A stretch of DNA of 64,000 nt from Planctomycetota bacterium (GTDB taxonomy: Bacteria; Planctomycetota; UBA8742; UBA2392). The notes below the pieces were generated by a model. The model had not been told where the DNA came from and made no database searches. It saw only the letters and a program-made list of their open reading frames with translations. Numbering within the stretch: the stretch's first letter is position 1; every line of letters begins with the position of its first letter. The stretch lies in assembly GCA_016712285.1 (NCBI GenBank), contig JADJRK010000001.1:2790001-2854000 (forward strand), written 5' to 3'. This document shows, piece after piece, positions 6,710 to 15,698 of this stretch. Both the position numbers and the translations under genes were made by a program.

Positions 6710-7491
6710 GCCTTGAAACTGTCAAACGCCGCTTTCACGCCCGGTTCGTTCATGTTGCTGACGTCGTAACGCAGCGGCGTGATGCTGATGTAGCCGTCGC
6801 GCACGGCCACGGTGTCGAGTTCTGGGTCGATGTGTTTCTCGCGCTCGGCTTTCACCTCGTCCCAGACCGGCCAGAAATAGCGGCGGCCGTCGGGGCTTTT
6901 GCGCTCTTCGAAGTTGTCGCCCTTGACCACCGGGTTCTGGCGCGTGATGCGCGCGCCCTTGATCTGGCCCGGCTCGAGGGGCGGCAGGTTGATGTTATAC
7001 AGCCAGTCCGGGCGCGAGTGCGGCGCAGCCATCAGCGTGCGCACGATCTGCGCGACCATCTGGTCCAGTGCTCCCCACTCAATGGCGCCGTCCCAGCGGC
7101 AGTAGCTGAAGGCAATGCTTGGCACGCCGAAGCTGTGCGCCTCGGCGGCTGCACCCACGGTGCCTGAAAAGAAAATGTTCCAGCCCAGGTTGCCGCCGTG
7201 GTTGATGCCGGAAAGGCACAGGTCCGGCAAGCCGCCAAGCAGCTTGATGCAGGCCAGGCGCACGCAGTCGCAGGGTGTGCCGTCCACGGCGATGCGCCGC
7301 GCCTCGCCGTGCGTGTGCGGCAGCTCTCGCGCGAACACCGGCGAGTGAATGGTAATCGCGTGGGCCTGCGCGCTGTGCTGGCGTTCGGGCGCAACGACGT
7401 ACACGTCGCCGCCGATGCGCTGGGCTGCCCGCGTCAGCATTTCAATGCCGCGTGCGTCGATGCCGTCGTCGTTGGTGACCAGGATGCGCAT
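6706..7491 (-). CDS. surE: 5'/3'-nucleotidase SurE
   Basis: A stationary-phase survival nucleotidase that dephosphorylates nucleoside monophosphates. MRILVTNDDGIDARGIE starts at 7491 and carries the metal-binding Asp-Asp pair. Further family signatures are APERQHSAQAHAITI, the GTPCDCVRLA segment and LSGINHGGNLGWNIFFSGTVGAA with its conserved Asn. Length is 261 residues, normal for the family. A longer in-frame start would add 27 atypical residues. It is convergent with the HMA lipoprotein gene and has no operon partner. Confidence 0.96.
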   Translation of the reverse strand: MRILVTNDDGIDARGIEMLTRAAQRIGGDVYVVAPERQHSAQAHAITIHSPVFARELPHTHGEARRIAVDGTPCDCVRLACIKLLGGLPDLCLSGINHGGNLGWNIFFSGTVGAAAEAHSFGVPSIAFSYCRWDGAIEWGALDQMVAQIVRTLMAAPHSRPDWLYNINLPPLEPGQIKGARITRQNPVVKGDNFEERKSPDGRRYFWPVWDEVKAEREKHIDPELDTVAVRDGYISITPLRYDVSNMNEPGVKAAFDSFKA

Positions 7492-7574
7492 GGCCCAAGT
7501 ATGGTTCCGGCGCGCGCATGCGCAACCTGCGTGGACGAATCGGCAATCCACTGCGAAGGGTATGGAAACCATAG

Positions 7575-8020
7575 GTGAACATCAGTGCACATGTTCATGC
7601 ATGTGCACCGATGGCTGCTCTGGACTGCAACTGCATCACGCGACGCCGCAAAGTGCGCGACGGTCGCGAAGAACTGCTCTTAGGCAAGCATCCAATGCGG
7701 TGCGAATGAGCCGTGCTCGGCATGCGCCACGGAGTGGCGCACGGAGTCTGGCCCATGGCGTAGCCATGGGAAAGCAAGCAAAAGAATCACCGCGCCCCAG
7801 CGGGGCGCGGGAGGCTCGCGACCTTTCCCGCGCCCCGCTGGGGCGCCAAAAATCGTCCGATCTCGAATTCCCACGGCTTCGCCGTGGGCCAGAATCCAAG
7901 CGCCCCGCTGGGGCGCACTGCAACGCGATGTTTGCTGAACAAACAGGGCGCGCTCCCTCAATCGCACCGCATTGAGTGAACATCGGTGCACATGTTCATT
8001 CATGTGTACCGATGGTTGCT
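7575..8020. repeat. REP-palindrome cluster bounded by 45-bp direct repeats
   Basis: 7575-7619 and 7976-8020 are direct repeats (41 of 45 identical), each containing a GTGCACATG...CATGTGCAC inverted repeat. Just inside is a 13-bp perfect inverted pair, CAATGCGGTGCGA (7693-7705) and its complement (7962-7974). Between them lie several hairpins of the REP style: CGCGCCCCAGCGGGGCGCG, CGCCCCGCTGGGGCG (twice) and CCCACGGCTTCGCCGTGGG. The last resembles the palindromes that flank the Y1 transposase at 23.5 kb. There is no coding gene in the interval; it looks like a non-autonomous relative of that element. Confidence 0.7.
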
Positions 8021-8043
8021 AATGCAGTTTGTCGATTGCGCCG

Positions 8044-10026
8044 TCAGCGTTTGAGTGTTTTCAGTGCTTCGGACAGTGTGGCTGCTACCACGCCCGCATC
8101 GGCGCTCAACTCGGCGATGGCCTTGGTGTCGCCCTTGACCGCCTTGCGCAGCGTTTCGTGGCGTGCGGCATCGCGCGCGTGGCCCCACACCGCCGCCCAG
8201 CCCGCCGCGTAGTTCTGGCGCACGTCGCCCGACTGGTAGAACTCCCAGGGCTTGGCATTCAGCGCGCGGCTGACTTCCTCTGCGCCGATCTCCGCGTCCG
8301 CCTCCGCCAGCGGCCCAAACTCGACCGGCAGCGTGTCGTACAACAGGCGCCCATCCTGCACCCGGCCCGCAGAGATATGAACCGCCATGCCCTCGTCCAG
8401 CCAACGCGGGATCTTGGCACCGGTGGCGCGCACGCACATGTGCCACAACTCGTGGGCCAGCGTGCGCGTCAGCTCATCTTCGCCGAATGCGCGGCACGCC
8501 AGGATGGTCGGTTTGCCCTCCATCCCTTCCGCAATGAACATGCCCGCCACGTTGTCCAGGTGATCGCCCGCCACCAGCAACGCCGCCGACAGGTAATCCA
8601 CCGGGCCGCTGAAAATCACCAGCCGGCCCGCCAGCGTATCGGGCAGCGCCGGCAGCCAGTCACGAATCGCGCGCACGTACAGTTGCAGCCGAGCAATCAC
8701 CGGCCGCAGCAGGTCGTCGGGCATATCCGAGATCAGTTGCAGGCCGAATGGCCCCTCAACGCCGGATACCGAAAGCGTGGGCGGCTGTGTGAGCATGCGG
8801 GCCGAGTCGGCGAATGCCGCCAACTCCAGGTTCTCGGGGTTGCGTTCGGCCTCGGCAGTCAGCCTGGCGCAGGCTTCACTGATCATGCCCTTGTCCGCGA
8901 GCAGCCTGGCTTCAATCAGCGTTGCCGCCGCGGCCAGCCCCTTGGGCAGGTCTTTGCGCGCGACAGCCAGGGCTGCTTGTGCCGCGTCGGCTTTGCCCAT
9001 GCGTCGGCAGGCCTCCGCAAAGGCAAGCTGCGAAACTGCCGGCGGGTTGTGTTTCACGGCGCGCTCAAGAAAGCGATAGCCTGCCGCGGGCATGCCTGCC
9101 AGCAGTGCGGCCACACCGGCTTCGTGGGCGGCCAGCGCGTTGTCAGGCAGGTCATTGGCGATTGCGGCCAGCGCGCGCGCAACTTCGCCGGGCGTGCCGT
9201 CGCGGTTGTCGCGCTGTTTGCGCTGGGCATCGCTGTAGGCCGCCAGCAGCGCCTTGGCGCCCGGGTAGTCGGCGGCGCGTATGCCGGCCAGCAGCCCGGC
9301 GGTGGCGAATTCGTGCAGCCGCTCAAGTGCCTTGCGCGCCTGGATACGCGTCATGGCGTCGGTCTTCCATTCCGGCGCGAACTCAGCCTCAATCGCAAGC
9401 GTGTGCACGCGCGCGCGCTGGTCAGTCACGGCGATGGCAACCAGTGTGCCGCGCGGCAGCTCGGCCCGGGCGTTCACGGTGCTGGCGCCGAACGTCGCAC
9501 TGAGCGAGTCGGTCTTGACCTGAAGCGTGAACTGCGCAGGCAGCGCAACCTCCGCAGGCTCGGCACTGGCCCCGGGCAGCGTGGTGAAGCGCACGCCGTT
9601 GCGCACACGAATCGCCAGGCTGTAACCCTTGTCGCCGCGCGCAATCTCGACGATGTATTCGCCGCCGGCACCCAGGCCGCGCAGGTGCCACGCAAGCCGG
9701 CCGCCCTTGTCCAGCTCAATCACTTGCAGCGATGCGCTGGCGGTGGCTGCGCCAAGGTCAAGGCCAAGCTCAACGGTGCCCTGTTCGCCACCGGGGGCGA
9801 TGACAAGCCCGGCTTGGGCATAAGTCAGGCGCTGGTGCGCGGGCCCTGAGCCTGAACTTGCGACGTCAACAAAGCCCGGCAGCGGCGTGTCGCGCAGGGG
9901 CAGCGCAAGGGTGCCCTCGACGGCATCGCCGGACCATGCGGGACCAAAGATCTCGAGTGGGTTGAAACCCTGGGCCGGCAGCGCGGGCAACGCGCAGGCA
10001 AAAAGCAGCAACAGGCGAATGAACAA
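8044..10026 (-). CDS. Exported gluzincin metallopeptidase (peptidase MA-like) with helical repeats
   Basis: About 660 residues from a TTG at 10026 preceded by AGGAGAGG; earlier starts would read through a repeat element. A signal peptide (FIRLLLLFACALPALPAQG) is followed by a beta-rich N-terminal domain (about 25-250), an Ala-rich TPR-like middle (about 260-440) and a zinc-peptidase domain with HELWH at about 524 and a downstream Glu in WLDEGMAVHIS. This is the HExxH-x(n)-E gluzincin pattern. It is probably periplasmic or surface-exposed; the substrate is unknown. It stands alone between repeat clusters. Confidence 0.8.
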   Translation of the reverse strand: MFIRLLLLFACALPALPAQGFNPLEIFGPAWSGDAVEGTLALPLRDTPLPGFVDVASSGSGPAHQRLTYAQAGLVIAPGGEQGTVELGLDLGAATASASLQVIELDKGGRLAWHLRGLGAGGEYIVEIARGDKGYSLAIRVRNGVRFTTLPGASAEPAEVALPAQFTLQVKTDSLSATFGASTVNARAELPRGTLVAIAVTDQRARVHTLAIEAEFAPEWKTDAMTRIQARKALERLHEFATAGLLAGIRAADYPGAKALLAAYSDAQRKQRDNRDGTPGEVARALAAIANDLPDNALAAHEAGVAALLAGMPAAGYRFLERAVKHNPPAVSQLAFAEACRRMGKADAAQAALAVARKDLPKGLAAAATLIEARLLADKGMISEACARLTAEAERNPENLELAAFADSARMLTQPPTLSVSGVEGPFGLQLISDMPDDLLRPVIARLQLYVRAIRDWLPALPDTLAGRLVIFSGPVDYLSAALLVAGDHLDNVAGMFIAEGMEGKPTILACRAFGEDELTRTLAHELWHMCVRATGAKIPRWLDEGMAVHISAGRVQDGRLLYDTLPVEFGPLAEADAEIGAEEVSRALNAKPWEFYQSGDVRQNYAAGWAAVWGHARDAARHETLRKAVKGDTKAIAELSADAGVVAATLSEALKTLKR

Positions 10027-10076
10027 CAGCCTCTCCTGGCCCCAGCGGATCCAGTGTACCACGCTGTCGGGCGGCG

Positions 10077-10244
10077 CTAGAGCACTTTCAAGGTTCGTTT
10101 GCAGGCTTCCGCTTGCGGCGAGCTTCGCATCTCTGCGTCGCGCTCCCTCAGCGTGGCCTCCAGCCACGCCTGCGTCCGCGCTCCTTGATCTGCTCGCCCG
10201 GCGCGGCGCAGAATCTCTGCAAACGAACCTTGAAAGAGCTCTAG
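10077..10244. repeat. 168-bp terminal-inverted-repeat element (MITE-like), copy 1
   Basis: The ends 10077-10104 and 10217-10244 are inverted and match at 27 of 28 bases (CTAGAGC.CTTTCAAGGTTCGTTTGCAG). The core includes CTTCGCATCTCTGCGTCGCGCTCCCT (26 bases), a hairpin GCGTGGC-CTCCA-GCCACGC, and CCTTGATCTGCTCGC. The 26-base and 15-base core blocks are repeated exactly in the element at 57682-57849. It encodes nothing. The rest of the gap 10027-10321 shows no gene. Confidence 0.85.
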
Positions 10245-10321
10245 GTGAAATTGCGGGGCCGTGGGGTGGGAACATGCCGTCGGGCGCCCGGGGTTGGCCG
10301 GGCGCCCGACGTGTTGTGTGA

Positions 10322-11194
10322 CTATACGCGGCGTTCGGCGTGAACGCCGTACTCTTCGCCGGTGCCGTCTTCTTCGAACTTTGAGCGGCAGTGAATGCAG
10401 ATGCGTGTGTACGGCATGGCGTTCAGGCGCTCAATGCTGATGTCGATGCCGCAGGCTTCACATTCGCCGAAGGTGCCGCCTTCGACTTTCTCGAGGGCGC
10501 GGCCGATCTCTTTCAACTCTTCGGTTTCGTTCTCGATCATCGACAGGTTGAATTCCTGCTCGTACTGCTCGAACGAGCTGTCAGCCAGGTGGTTCGTGCT
10601 GACGTGGTGCGTCTCGTCGCTGAAGGCCTCGGCTTCGAGGTCCTTGACGTCGCCCATCAACTGCGCGCGCCGCAGCAGCAGCTTGTCGCGCAGCTCTTCG
10701 ACTTCCTTCCGCGACGGCTTGCGGTGATGCAGCGTGATCGGGTTTTCGCCCTTCGACTTCTCCGTGGCGTTGACCTCACGCAGCTTGGCTTTGCCGTCCG
10801 AGGTGTAGCCGGGGCCCGTGCGCTTAAGGCGAATCAGCACACCCTTGCTGGGGATGCGTGTCGCCGAGCGCTCAATCGTGATCTTCTTCGATGACCCTTT
10901 GCCCGCGGGCATCGACTTGGTCGATTTGGTGGCTGCATTCGCAGCCGGCTTGCGTGCCATGGTGCTTTTCGTGTCCTTGGACGTGGAGGTGCTGGACGTC
11001 TTCTTAGCTGGTTTCGCCTTCGCCGCGGACGTCTTCTTGGCGGGCTTGCCTGAGGCTTTCTTGGCAGGTTTTGCAGCCGGCTTCGTGGCAGCTTTCTTTG
11101 GCGACTTCTTCGCCGCCGGCTTTGCGGATTTCTGCGCCGGTTTCTTGGCAGCGCCTTTGCCTGCTGCCTTTTTTGATGAGGCTTTCTTGGCCAT
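10322..11194 (-). CDS. DksA/TraR zinc-finger protein with histone-H1-like tail
   Basis: A 290-residue protein. Residues 1-80 are Lys/Ala/Pro/Ser tandem repeats (AAKKPAQKSAKP type) like histone H1 and bacterial HU/H1-like tails, expected to bind DNA non-specifically. From about 150 there is a coiled-coil region (RKEVEELRDKLLLRRAQLMG) and a C4 zinc finger CEAC-x17-CIHC near 255-275, the DksA/TraR signature. DksA proteins bind RNA polymerase through the secondary channel. The acidic tip residues of classical DksA are not obvious here, so an RNA-polymerase role is inferred only from the family. The gene stands alone. Confidence 0.9.
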   Translation of the reverse strand: MAKKASSKKAAGKGAAKKPAQKSAKPAAKKSPKKAATKPAAKPAKKASGKPAKKTSAAKAKPAKKTSSTSTSKDTKSTMARKPAANAATKSTKSMPAGKGSSKKITIERSATRIPSKGVLIRLKRTGPGYTSDGKAKLREVNATEKSKGENPITLHHRKPSRKEVEELRDKLLLRRAQLMGDVKDLEAEAFSDETHHVSTNHLADSSFEQYEQEFNLSMIENETEELKEIGRALEKVEGGTFGECEACGIDISIERLNAMPYTRICIHCRSKFEEDGTGEEYGVHAERRV

Positions 11195-11275
11195 CTGCCT
11201 CTGCCTTTCGTTGAAGGTTCGCCGTTTGCGGCTGCTGAAAAATGCCGCGCGATGATAGGCGCATGGCCGGGGGTG

Positions 11276-11692
11276 TCAAGCAAAGCGCGCCTGATTCATT
11301 GCTTTCTCGAGCAGGTCCAGGACCGGCAGGTTGGGCTCCAGAAAGCGCAATTCGCGCACTTCGGGCACGGTCAGCCAGCGGTGTTCCAGTGCCGCCGCGC
11401 CAGCAACGCTGCCCGGCTTGACCGACCCCATGAAGAAGACCAGGTTGACCAGCCGGTCGTGAAAACGGGCCTCAGTGCGTGCAAATTCGGCCAGCTCTGC
11501 CGCTTCCAGGCCGATTTCCTCAAGCAGTTCGCGCCGCGCGCATTGCTCCAGGCTTTCGCCTTCGTTGCGTTTGCCGCCGGGCCACTCCCACCAGCCGCCG
11601 TAGAAGCTGCCCTCCGGGCGCAAGTTGACCAGCGTGCGCTGCCCATCCAGCAGGATCACGACGGCAACGTCGATCGGCGGCAATTCGGGCAT
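11276..11692 (-). CDS. Nudix (MutT-like) hydrolase
   Basis: A 138-residue Nudix hydrolase, probably acting on oxidised or non-canonical nucleoside triphosphates. The Nudix box GGKRNEGESLEQCARRELLE continues into EIGL and has all the metal-binding Glu positions of GX5EX7REUXEEXGU. Preceding it, GSFYGGWWEWPGG matches the MutT/8-oxo-dGTP group, though the exact substrate cannot be read from sequence. ATG at 11692 is chosen over the TTG five codons upstream. It is divergent from the large anchored protein at 11823. Confidence 0.92.
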   Translation of the reverse strand: MPELPPIDVAVVILLDGQRTLVNLRPEGSFYGGWWEWPGGKRNEGESLEQCARRELLEEIGLEAAELAEFARTEARFHDRLVNLVFFMGSVKPGSVAGAAALEHRWLTVPEVRELRFLEPNLPVLDLLEKAMNQARFA

Positions 11693-11822
11693 GCGTTGGC
11701 CATCCAAAGCGTGCAGAAACTGTCACTTTTACCCCAAGCAAGGCAGCCGGGCAGGGGCGGCGACCCAATCAACGGCAAGAAGGTGTCGGCGCGAGGGGCC
11801 ACAAACTCGTACAATCAACTGG

Positions 11823-13907
11823 ATGGAGTGGTTGAAGTCCAACTGGAAGCGCATCGCCAAGTACGCCGGCCTGGGTGTCGGCTGCATTGCCGTGGGCGTG
11901 CTGGCATTCGTCGGCGCGCGCTACGTTTCGTCGGGCAGCGAGTACGAAGGCGCATTGCTAGACCTGGTGCCCGCCGACGCAGCCGTGGTCATTCGCGTCG
12001 ACAGCGTGCCCAAGCGCAAATACGAACTTGAACGCCTGATCGACCACGCGCTGCTGCAGCCCGGGCTTGTACAGCTTGAGTCCAGCAGCATGTGGCAGGA
12101 TTCGATGGGCGAGAACATCGAAGGCGGCCTGTACCAGTTCAAGCAGGACAAGTGGGACGCCGGCCTGGCCAAGGCCCAGGCCGACGCCGAGCCACTGGGC
12201 GCGCGGCTGTTCGAGGACGTGCTGGGCGGCGAGCTGGTGCTGGCAACCGACCCCGGCCCCGATACCACAGAGTTTATTGCCATTTCGCGCGTGACGCGCG
12301 GGTTGCGCTTCAAGTGGGCGTTCATGGACCTGGCCTCCGGCTTCTTTCCCGAAGGCCCGAACCAGCCAAAACTTGAGTACAACGGCGGCGTGTTGTACGT
12401 GACGCCCCAGCCCACCGAGAAAGTGCCGGCACCGGTGCCCATGCTGATCACGCTGCTGGATGACGTGCTGGTCATCAGCAACAGCCAGCGCATGCTGAAT
12501 GAATCCGTGCGGCTGCACACCGAAGACGGCAAGGGCATGTCAGGCCGCGCCGATTACGTTGAGACGCTCAAGCTGGTCAGCGACGAACAGCGCGAAAAGC
12601 ATGTGGCGGGCATCTGGCTTGACCTTGACCGCCTGCGCAAACGCATGCCCGGGAAAGAACTGCCTGACGGCACCGTGGAAAGCCCGATCGACCGCTTCAA
12701 CGCGATGCCCAAGGACGTTGAGGGCATCTACCCCGACATCTTCGCGCCAGTCAATCGCATCTTGAAACACGACCTCGACAGCCGCCCATTCCATGCCGCG
12801 TACTACGGCCTGGACGTGAGCGAGCCCAGCGCGTTGATGTTCGACCAGTACCTGCTGGTCAGCCCGGACCGTGTCGCACAGGACCGCTACGCCTACCTGC
12901 GCAAGACGTGGGCGCAGGCCCCCGCCGCCGAAACGCAACTGAAGCTGCTGCCCCCGGACACGATGATGCAGGTCAGCTACCGCCAGCCGCTTGAGGTGCT
13001 GTACAACGACGTGTTTGACGAAAACGCGCGGGCCAGCCTGGTCGGCGACTTTATCGTGGCCCTGCGCGGGCCATCGGTGAAAGCGCAGCTTGCGGGCGAT
13101 ATCCAGGGTTTGGCGTTTGCCGCGGCACCGCGCAGCTATGCGCCGGGGTCTTCGATTCCGCTCAGCGGCGCCGAATTCCCGCTGCCAGCATTCTCATTGA
13201 TGTTCCGCGCACCCGGCGCCCAGCCCGAAGCCGCCCGCGCCCTGCTGGACGAGTACCTGGCTGCCCAGCGCGGCCGCGCACGCAAACCCGGCGAGGCAGC
13301 GCCGACGGGCATCGTCACCGTGGTCGAAAAACCGATCAACGGCCGCATGGCCTACGGGTTTCTGGACCCGCGCGAAGATGACAACTTCATCCGCCGCCTG
13401 AACCGCGAAATTCGCGCGGCACTGGTCGGCGAATGGCTGATCCTGACCAACAGCGAGCAGATGCTGACCTACGCCTTTGGCGCGCAGGATGGCGGATTGG
13501 CCGGGCAGCCGGGCTCGGCCTGGCGGCTGTTGCCGGGCACGGGCAGCGCCACGATGTACCTGAACTTTGACCAGTTCGCGGCCTACGCGGGCGGGCCGGA
13601 ACTTGCCAAGGTGCTGCGCGACAACAAGTACAACACCGGTTTGATTGAAGGCCGCGACCCGGGCGAAGTGCGCCGCGAGATCGCCGCGCAGGTCGGCACC
13701 GAGGACGTTTCGCACCCTGAGGTCACGCGCATTTACAACGAGCGCAAGGGCGAATGGCTTCGCATCTGCATGGTCGAAGGCAACCGCTACGAGTCCGAGT
13801 TCCGGGCCGACATGGGCGGCCTGCGCTTCTTCAAGGACCTGGCGCTGATCACAACTTTCGCCGAAGACCACCTGCACGTGCAGGGCGTTCTGCGCATCGG
13901 CAACTAA
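11823..13907 (+). CDS. Large membrane-anchored protein of unknown family, 694 aa
   Basis: The ATG at 11823 gives MEWLKSNWKRIAKYAGLGVG, and a single N-terminal transmembrane helix follows (about 14-36). The remainder appears extracytoplasmic. The start of the soluble part (LLDLVPADAAVVIRVDSVPK) resembles the opening of DUF3352-like or 'substrate-free' bacterial proteins that begin with a 'P.dta.yv.v.' strand. Two similar modules may exist: DDVLVISNSQRMLNESVRL (about 220) and GEWLILTNSEQMLTYAFG (about 540). This internal similarity suggests a duplicated fold. No catalytic motif is visible. The function is unknown. Confidence 0.75.
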   Translation: MEWLKSNWKRIAKYAGLGVGCIAVGVLAFVGARYVSSGSEYEGALLDLVPADAAVVIRVDSVPKRKYELERLIDHALLQPGLVQLESSSMWQDSMGENIEGGLYQFKQDKWDAGLAKAQADAEPLGARLFEDVLGGELVLATDPGPDTTEFIAISRVTRGLRFKWAFMDLASGFFPEGPNQPKLEYNGGVLYVTPQPTEKVPAPVPMLITLLDDVLVISNSQRMLNESVRLHTEDGKGMSGRADYVETLKLVSDEQREKHVAGIWLDLDRLRKRMPGKELPDGTVESPIDRFNAMPKDVEGIYPDIFAPVNRILKHDLDSRPFHAAYYGLDVSEPSALMFDQYLLVSPDRVAQDRYAYLRKTWAQAPAAETQLKLLPPDTMMQVSYRQPLEVLYNDVFDENARASLVGDFIVALRGPSVKAQLAGDIQGLAFAAAPRSYAPGSSIPLSGAEFPLPAFSLMFRAPGAQPEAARALLDEYLAAQRGRARKPGEAAPTGIVTVVEKPINGRMAYGFLDPREDDNFIRRLNREIRAALVGEWLILTNSEQMLTYAFGAQDGGLAGQPGSAWRLLPGTGSATMYLNFDQFAAYAGGPELAKVLRDNKYNTGLIEGRDPGEVRREIAAQVGTEDVSHPEVTRIYNERKGEWLRICMVEGNRYESEFRADMGGLRFFKDLALITTFAEDHLHVQGVLRIGN

Positions 13908-13924
13908 CCCAAGTTCGTGTTGCG

Positions 13925-14090
13925 CGCGTCTCGCGCGCACGTGTAGCGGGCCTCCGGCCCGCTTTGGCGCCCGGGCCTGCGCGCCGAAGGGCGCTACGGC
14001 CCGCAGGCGGGACGGGCACCACACATGCGGGCCAGAGGCCTGCAACGCGTGCGGGCTGGAAGCCCGCAACACTCAAAGCAGTGCTGGCCC
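13925..14090. repeat. Multi-hairpin intergenic block
   Basis: Consecutive palindromes: GCGCGCGTCTCGCGCGC, AGCGGGCCTCCGGCCCGCT, a GGCGCC/GGGCGC stem and GTGCGGGCTGGAAGCCCGCA. The last has the same 'GTGCGG...CCGCAAC' design as palindromes at 17605-17670. It lies between two plus-strand genes (no gene within) and may act as a transcript-processing or termination barrier, or be a dispersed repeat. Confidence 0.6.
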
Positions 14091-14129
14091 GCGGCACCGA
14101 TGGCGCTACTATTGGCGCCGGAGGTTGCC

Positions 14130-15698
14130 ATGAAACTGATGCGCGTTGCGCCGCTGCTGCTGCTGCTTTTGCTGGTCCAGGCCCCCGCCGTCGCTGAGGG
14201 CGACGCAGCCGAGGCCAAGACCTACAACTACCTGCTGACCTACTTCGGCTCAAAAGTCGGGTGGGCAAAAAGCACGGTCAGCGAAGTCGAACTCGATGGC
14301 GCAAAGGCCATCCTGGAACACGAAGAAATGTACCTCGTGATCAAGCGCAGCTTCGACGGCGCCAGCTTCAAGATCACCGGCACCACCGACACCTGGTACA
14401 CGCCGGCATGGCAGGAAATCCGCAAGCTCGACGTCACGGTCAACGGCAATCAGACCACCACCGTCGAGACCACCTACGGCGAAACCATCAAGATCAGCGA
14501 GACCGTGGACAAGGGCAAACCCACAGTCACCGAGCTCAAGCGCGGCGAAAAACCCGTCTACGGCAACATGAACGCGTGGCTGAAACTCAAGGCGGGCAAG
14601 CTTGAGCCGGGCACCAAGCTCGAGTTCGCGGCCATCGAAGCCGACGAGCACGCCATCATCGACGAAACCTGGACCGTCAACGGCCGCGTCAAGCGCAAGC
14701 TGATCGGCGGCGACGTGAAAGAGGGCGTGCAGGTCAGCATGTTGCGCTCAGGCCGCGCCAGCACCGTGATCTTCGGCGACGACGACATGCCGCTGTACTA
14801 CGAAAGCGCCGCCGGCTTTGCCCTTGAGCGCGTGGACAAGATCCCGCACCCGTTTGTGCCAGAGCAGGTCAGCATGCGCACGGTGATGGAAAGCAACGTC
14901 GCCGTGCCCTCATTCCAGACGCTGGAAACCATGCAAGTCGAAATGGAGTACGAGCACGACGACGGCGATGGCCTGCCAGCGCTGTTCGACACCTGCGCGT
15001 ACCACGACGTCGTCAAGTTCGATGAGGGATATGCCCTGCAGTTGAAAGCAAGCCGGCTGTCCGACGCGGCGGCCAAGCTGGCGTACCCGCTGGCCGAGGT
15101 CGCGGAAGACGTCAAGCCGCTGTTGAAGGCCACCGCCATGTGCCAGTCCGACGACGCCGACCTGCTGGCTGAAGCAACGAAGCTGGCCAAGGGCAAGAAG
15201 ACAGGGGCCGAGGTGGCGCGCGCGCTGATCGATTTCGTGGGCAAACGGCTGCGCGGGGGCAGCGGCAATACCGGCTCAGCCAGCGCCAAGCAGGCGTACA
15301 AAGAGCGCATGGGTGATTGCACCGAGCACGCTGCGCTGTTTGTGGCGCTTGCGCGGGCAGCGGGCCTGCCGGCGCGCAACGCGGGCGGCATCGTGTACGT
15401 GACGATGGGTGAAGACGGCATCTTTGGTTATCACGCGTGGGCCGAGGTGTGGCTTGGCGAGTGGGTGCCCGTGGATTCGACGGTGGGCGAGCTGGGCACG
15501 AGCGCGCGCTACTTTCTGCTGGAGTATGACGAGCCGGGCGTCACCCACGGCCGCGGCCGCTCCGCGCGTTGCATACGCCAGGACATCCAGCCGCTGGTGA
15601 ACATGTACAAGCTGGAAAGCGGCAAGCAGTGGCAGCGCAAAGGCGCCAAAGACCGCTTCGAGAAAGCACCAGAGAAGGAACCCAAGAACGAGAAGTAA
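14130..15698 (+). CDS. Exported transglutaminase-like cysteine protease-fold protein
   Basis: GGAGG sits six bases before the ATG at 14130; a signal peptide follows (MKLMRVAPLLLLLLLVQAPA). Residues 25-320 are a beta-rich domain of unknown family. The C-terminal third is a transglutaminase-core domain: MGDCTEHAALFVALARAAG (Cys at about 395), YHAWAEVW (His about 436) and VPVDSTVG (Asp about 451), in the order Cys-His-Asp expected for the triad. The protein is probably periplasmic, acting as a peptidase or cross-linking enzyme; the substrate is unknown. The C-terminus is Lys/Glu-rich. Confidence 0.88.
   Translation: MKLMRVAPLLLLLLLVQAPAVAEGDAAEAKTYNYLLTYFGSKVGWAKSTVSEVELDGAKAILEHEEMYLVIKRSFDGASFKITGTTDTWYTPAWQEIRKLDVTVNGNQTTTVETTYGETIKISETVDKGKPTVTELKRGEKPVYGNMNAWLKLKAGKLEPGTKLEFAAIEADEHAIIDETWTVNGRVKRKLIGGDVKEGVQVSMLRSGRASTVIFGDDDMPLYYESAAGFALERVDKIPHPFVPEQVSMRTVMESNVAVPSFQTLETMQVEMEYEHDDGDGLPALFDTCAYHDVVKFDEGYALQLKASRLSDAAAKLAYPLAEVAEDVKPLLKATAMCQSDDADLLAEATKLAKGKKTGAEVARALIDFVGKRLRGGSGNTGSASAKQAYKERMGDCTEHAALFVALARAAGLPARNAGGIVYVTMGEDGIFGYHAWAEVWLGEWVPVDSTVGELGTSARYFLLEYDEPGVTHGRGRSARCIRQDIQPLVNMYKLESGKQWQRKGAKDRFEKAPEKEPKNEK

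Noticed and set aside
7575..8020. Possible CRISPR array (repeated palindromes with spacing)
   Set aside because: Only two 45-bp repeats 400 bases apart, different palindromes between them, no regular spacers and no cas genes.
8029..9849. 606-codon plus-strand ORF opposite the gluzincin peptidase gene
   Set aside because: Composition (Arg/Gly/His/Gln-rich, no domains) is typical of an antisense shadow of a high-GC gene; the minus-strand product has a signal peptide and HExxH motif.
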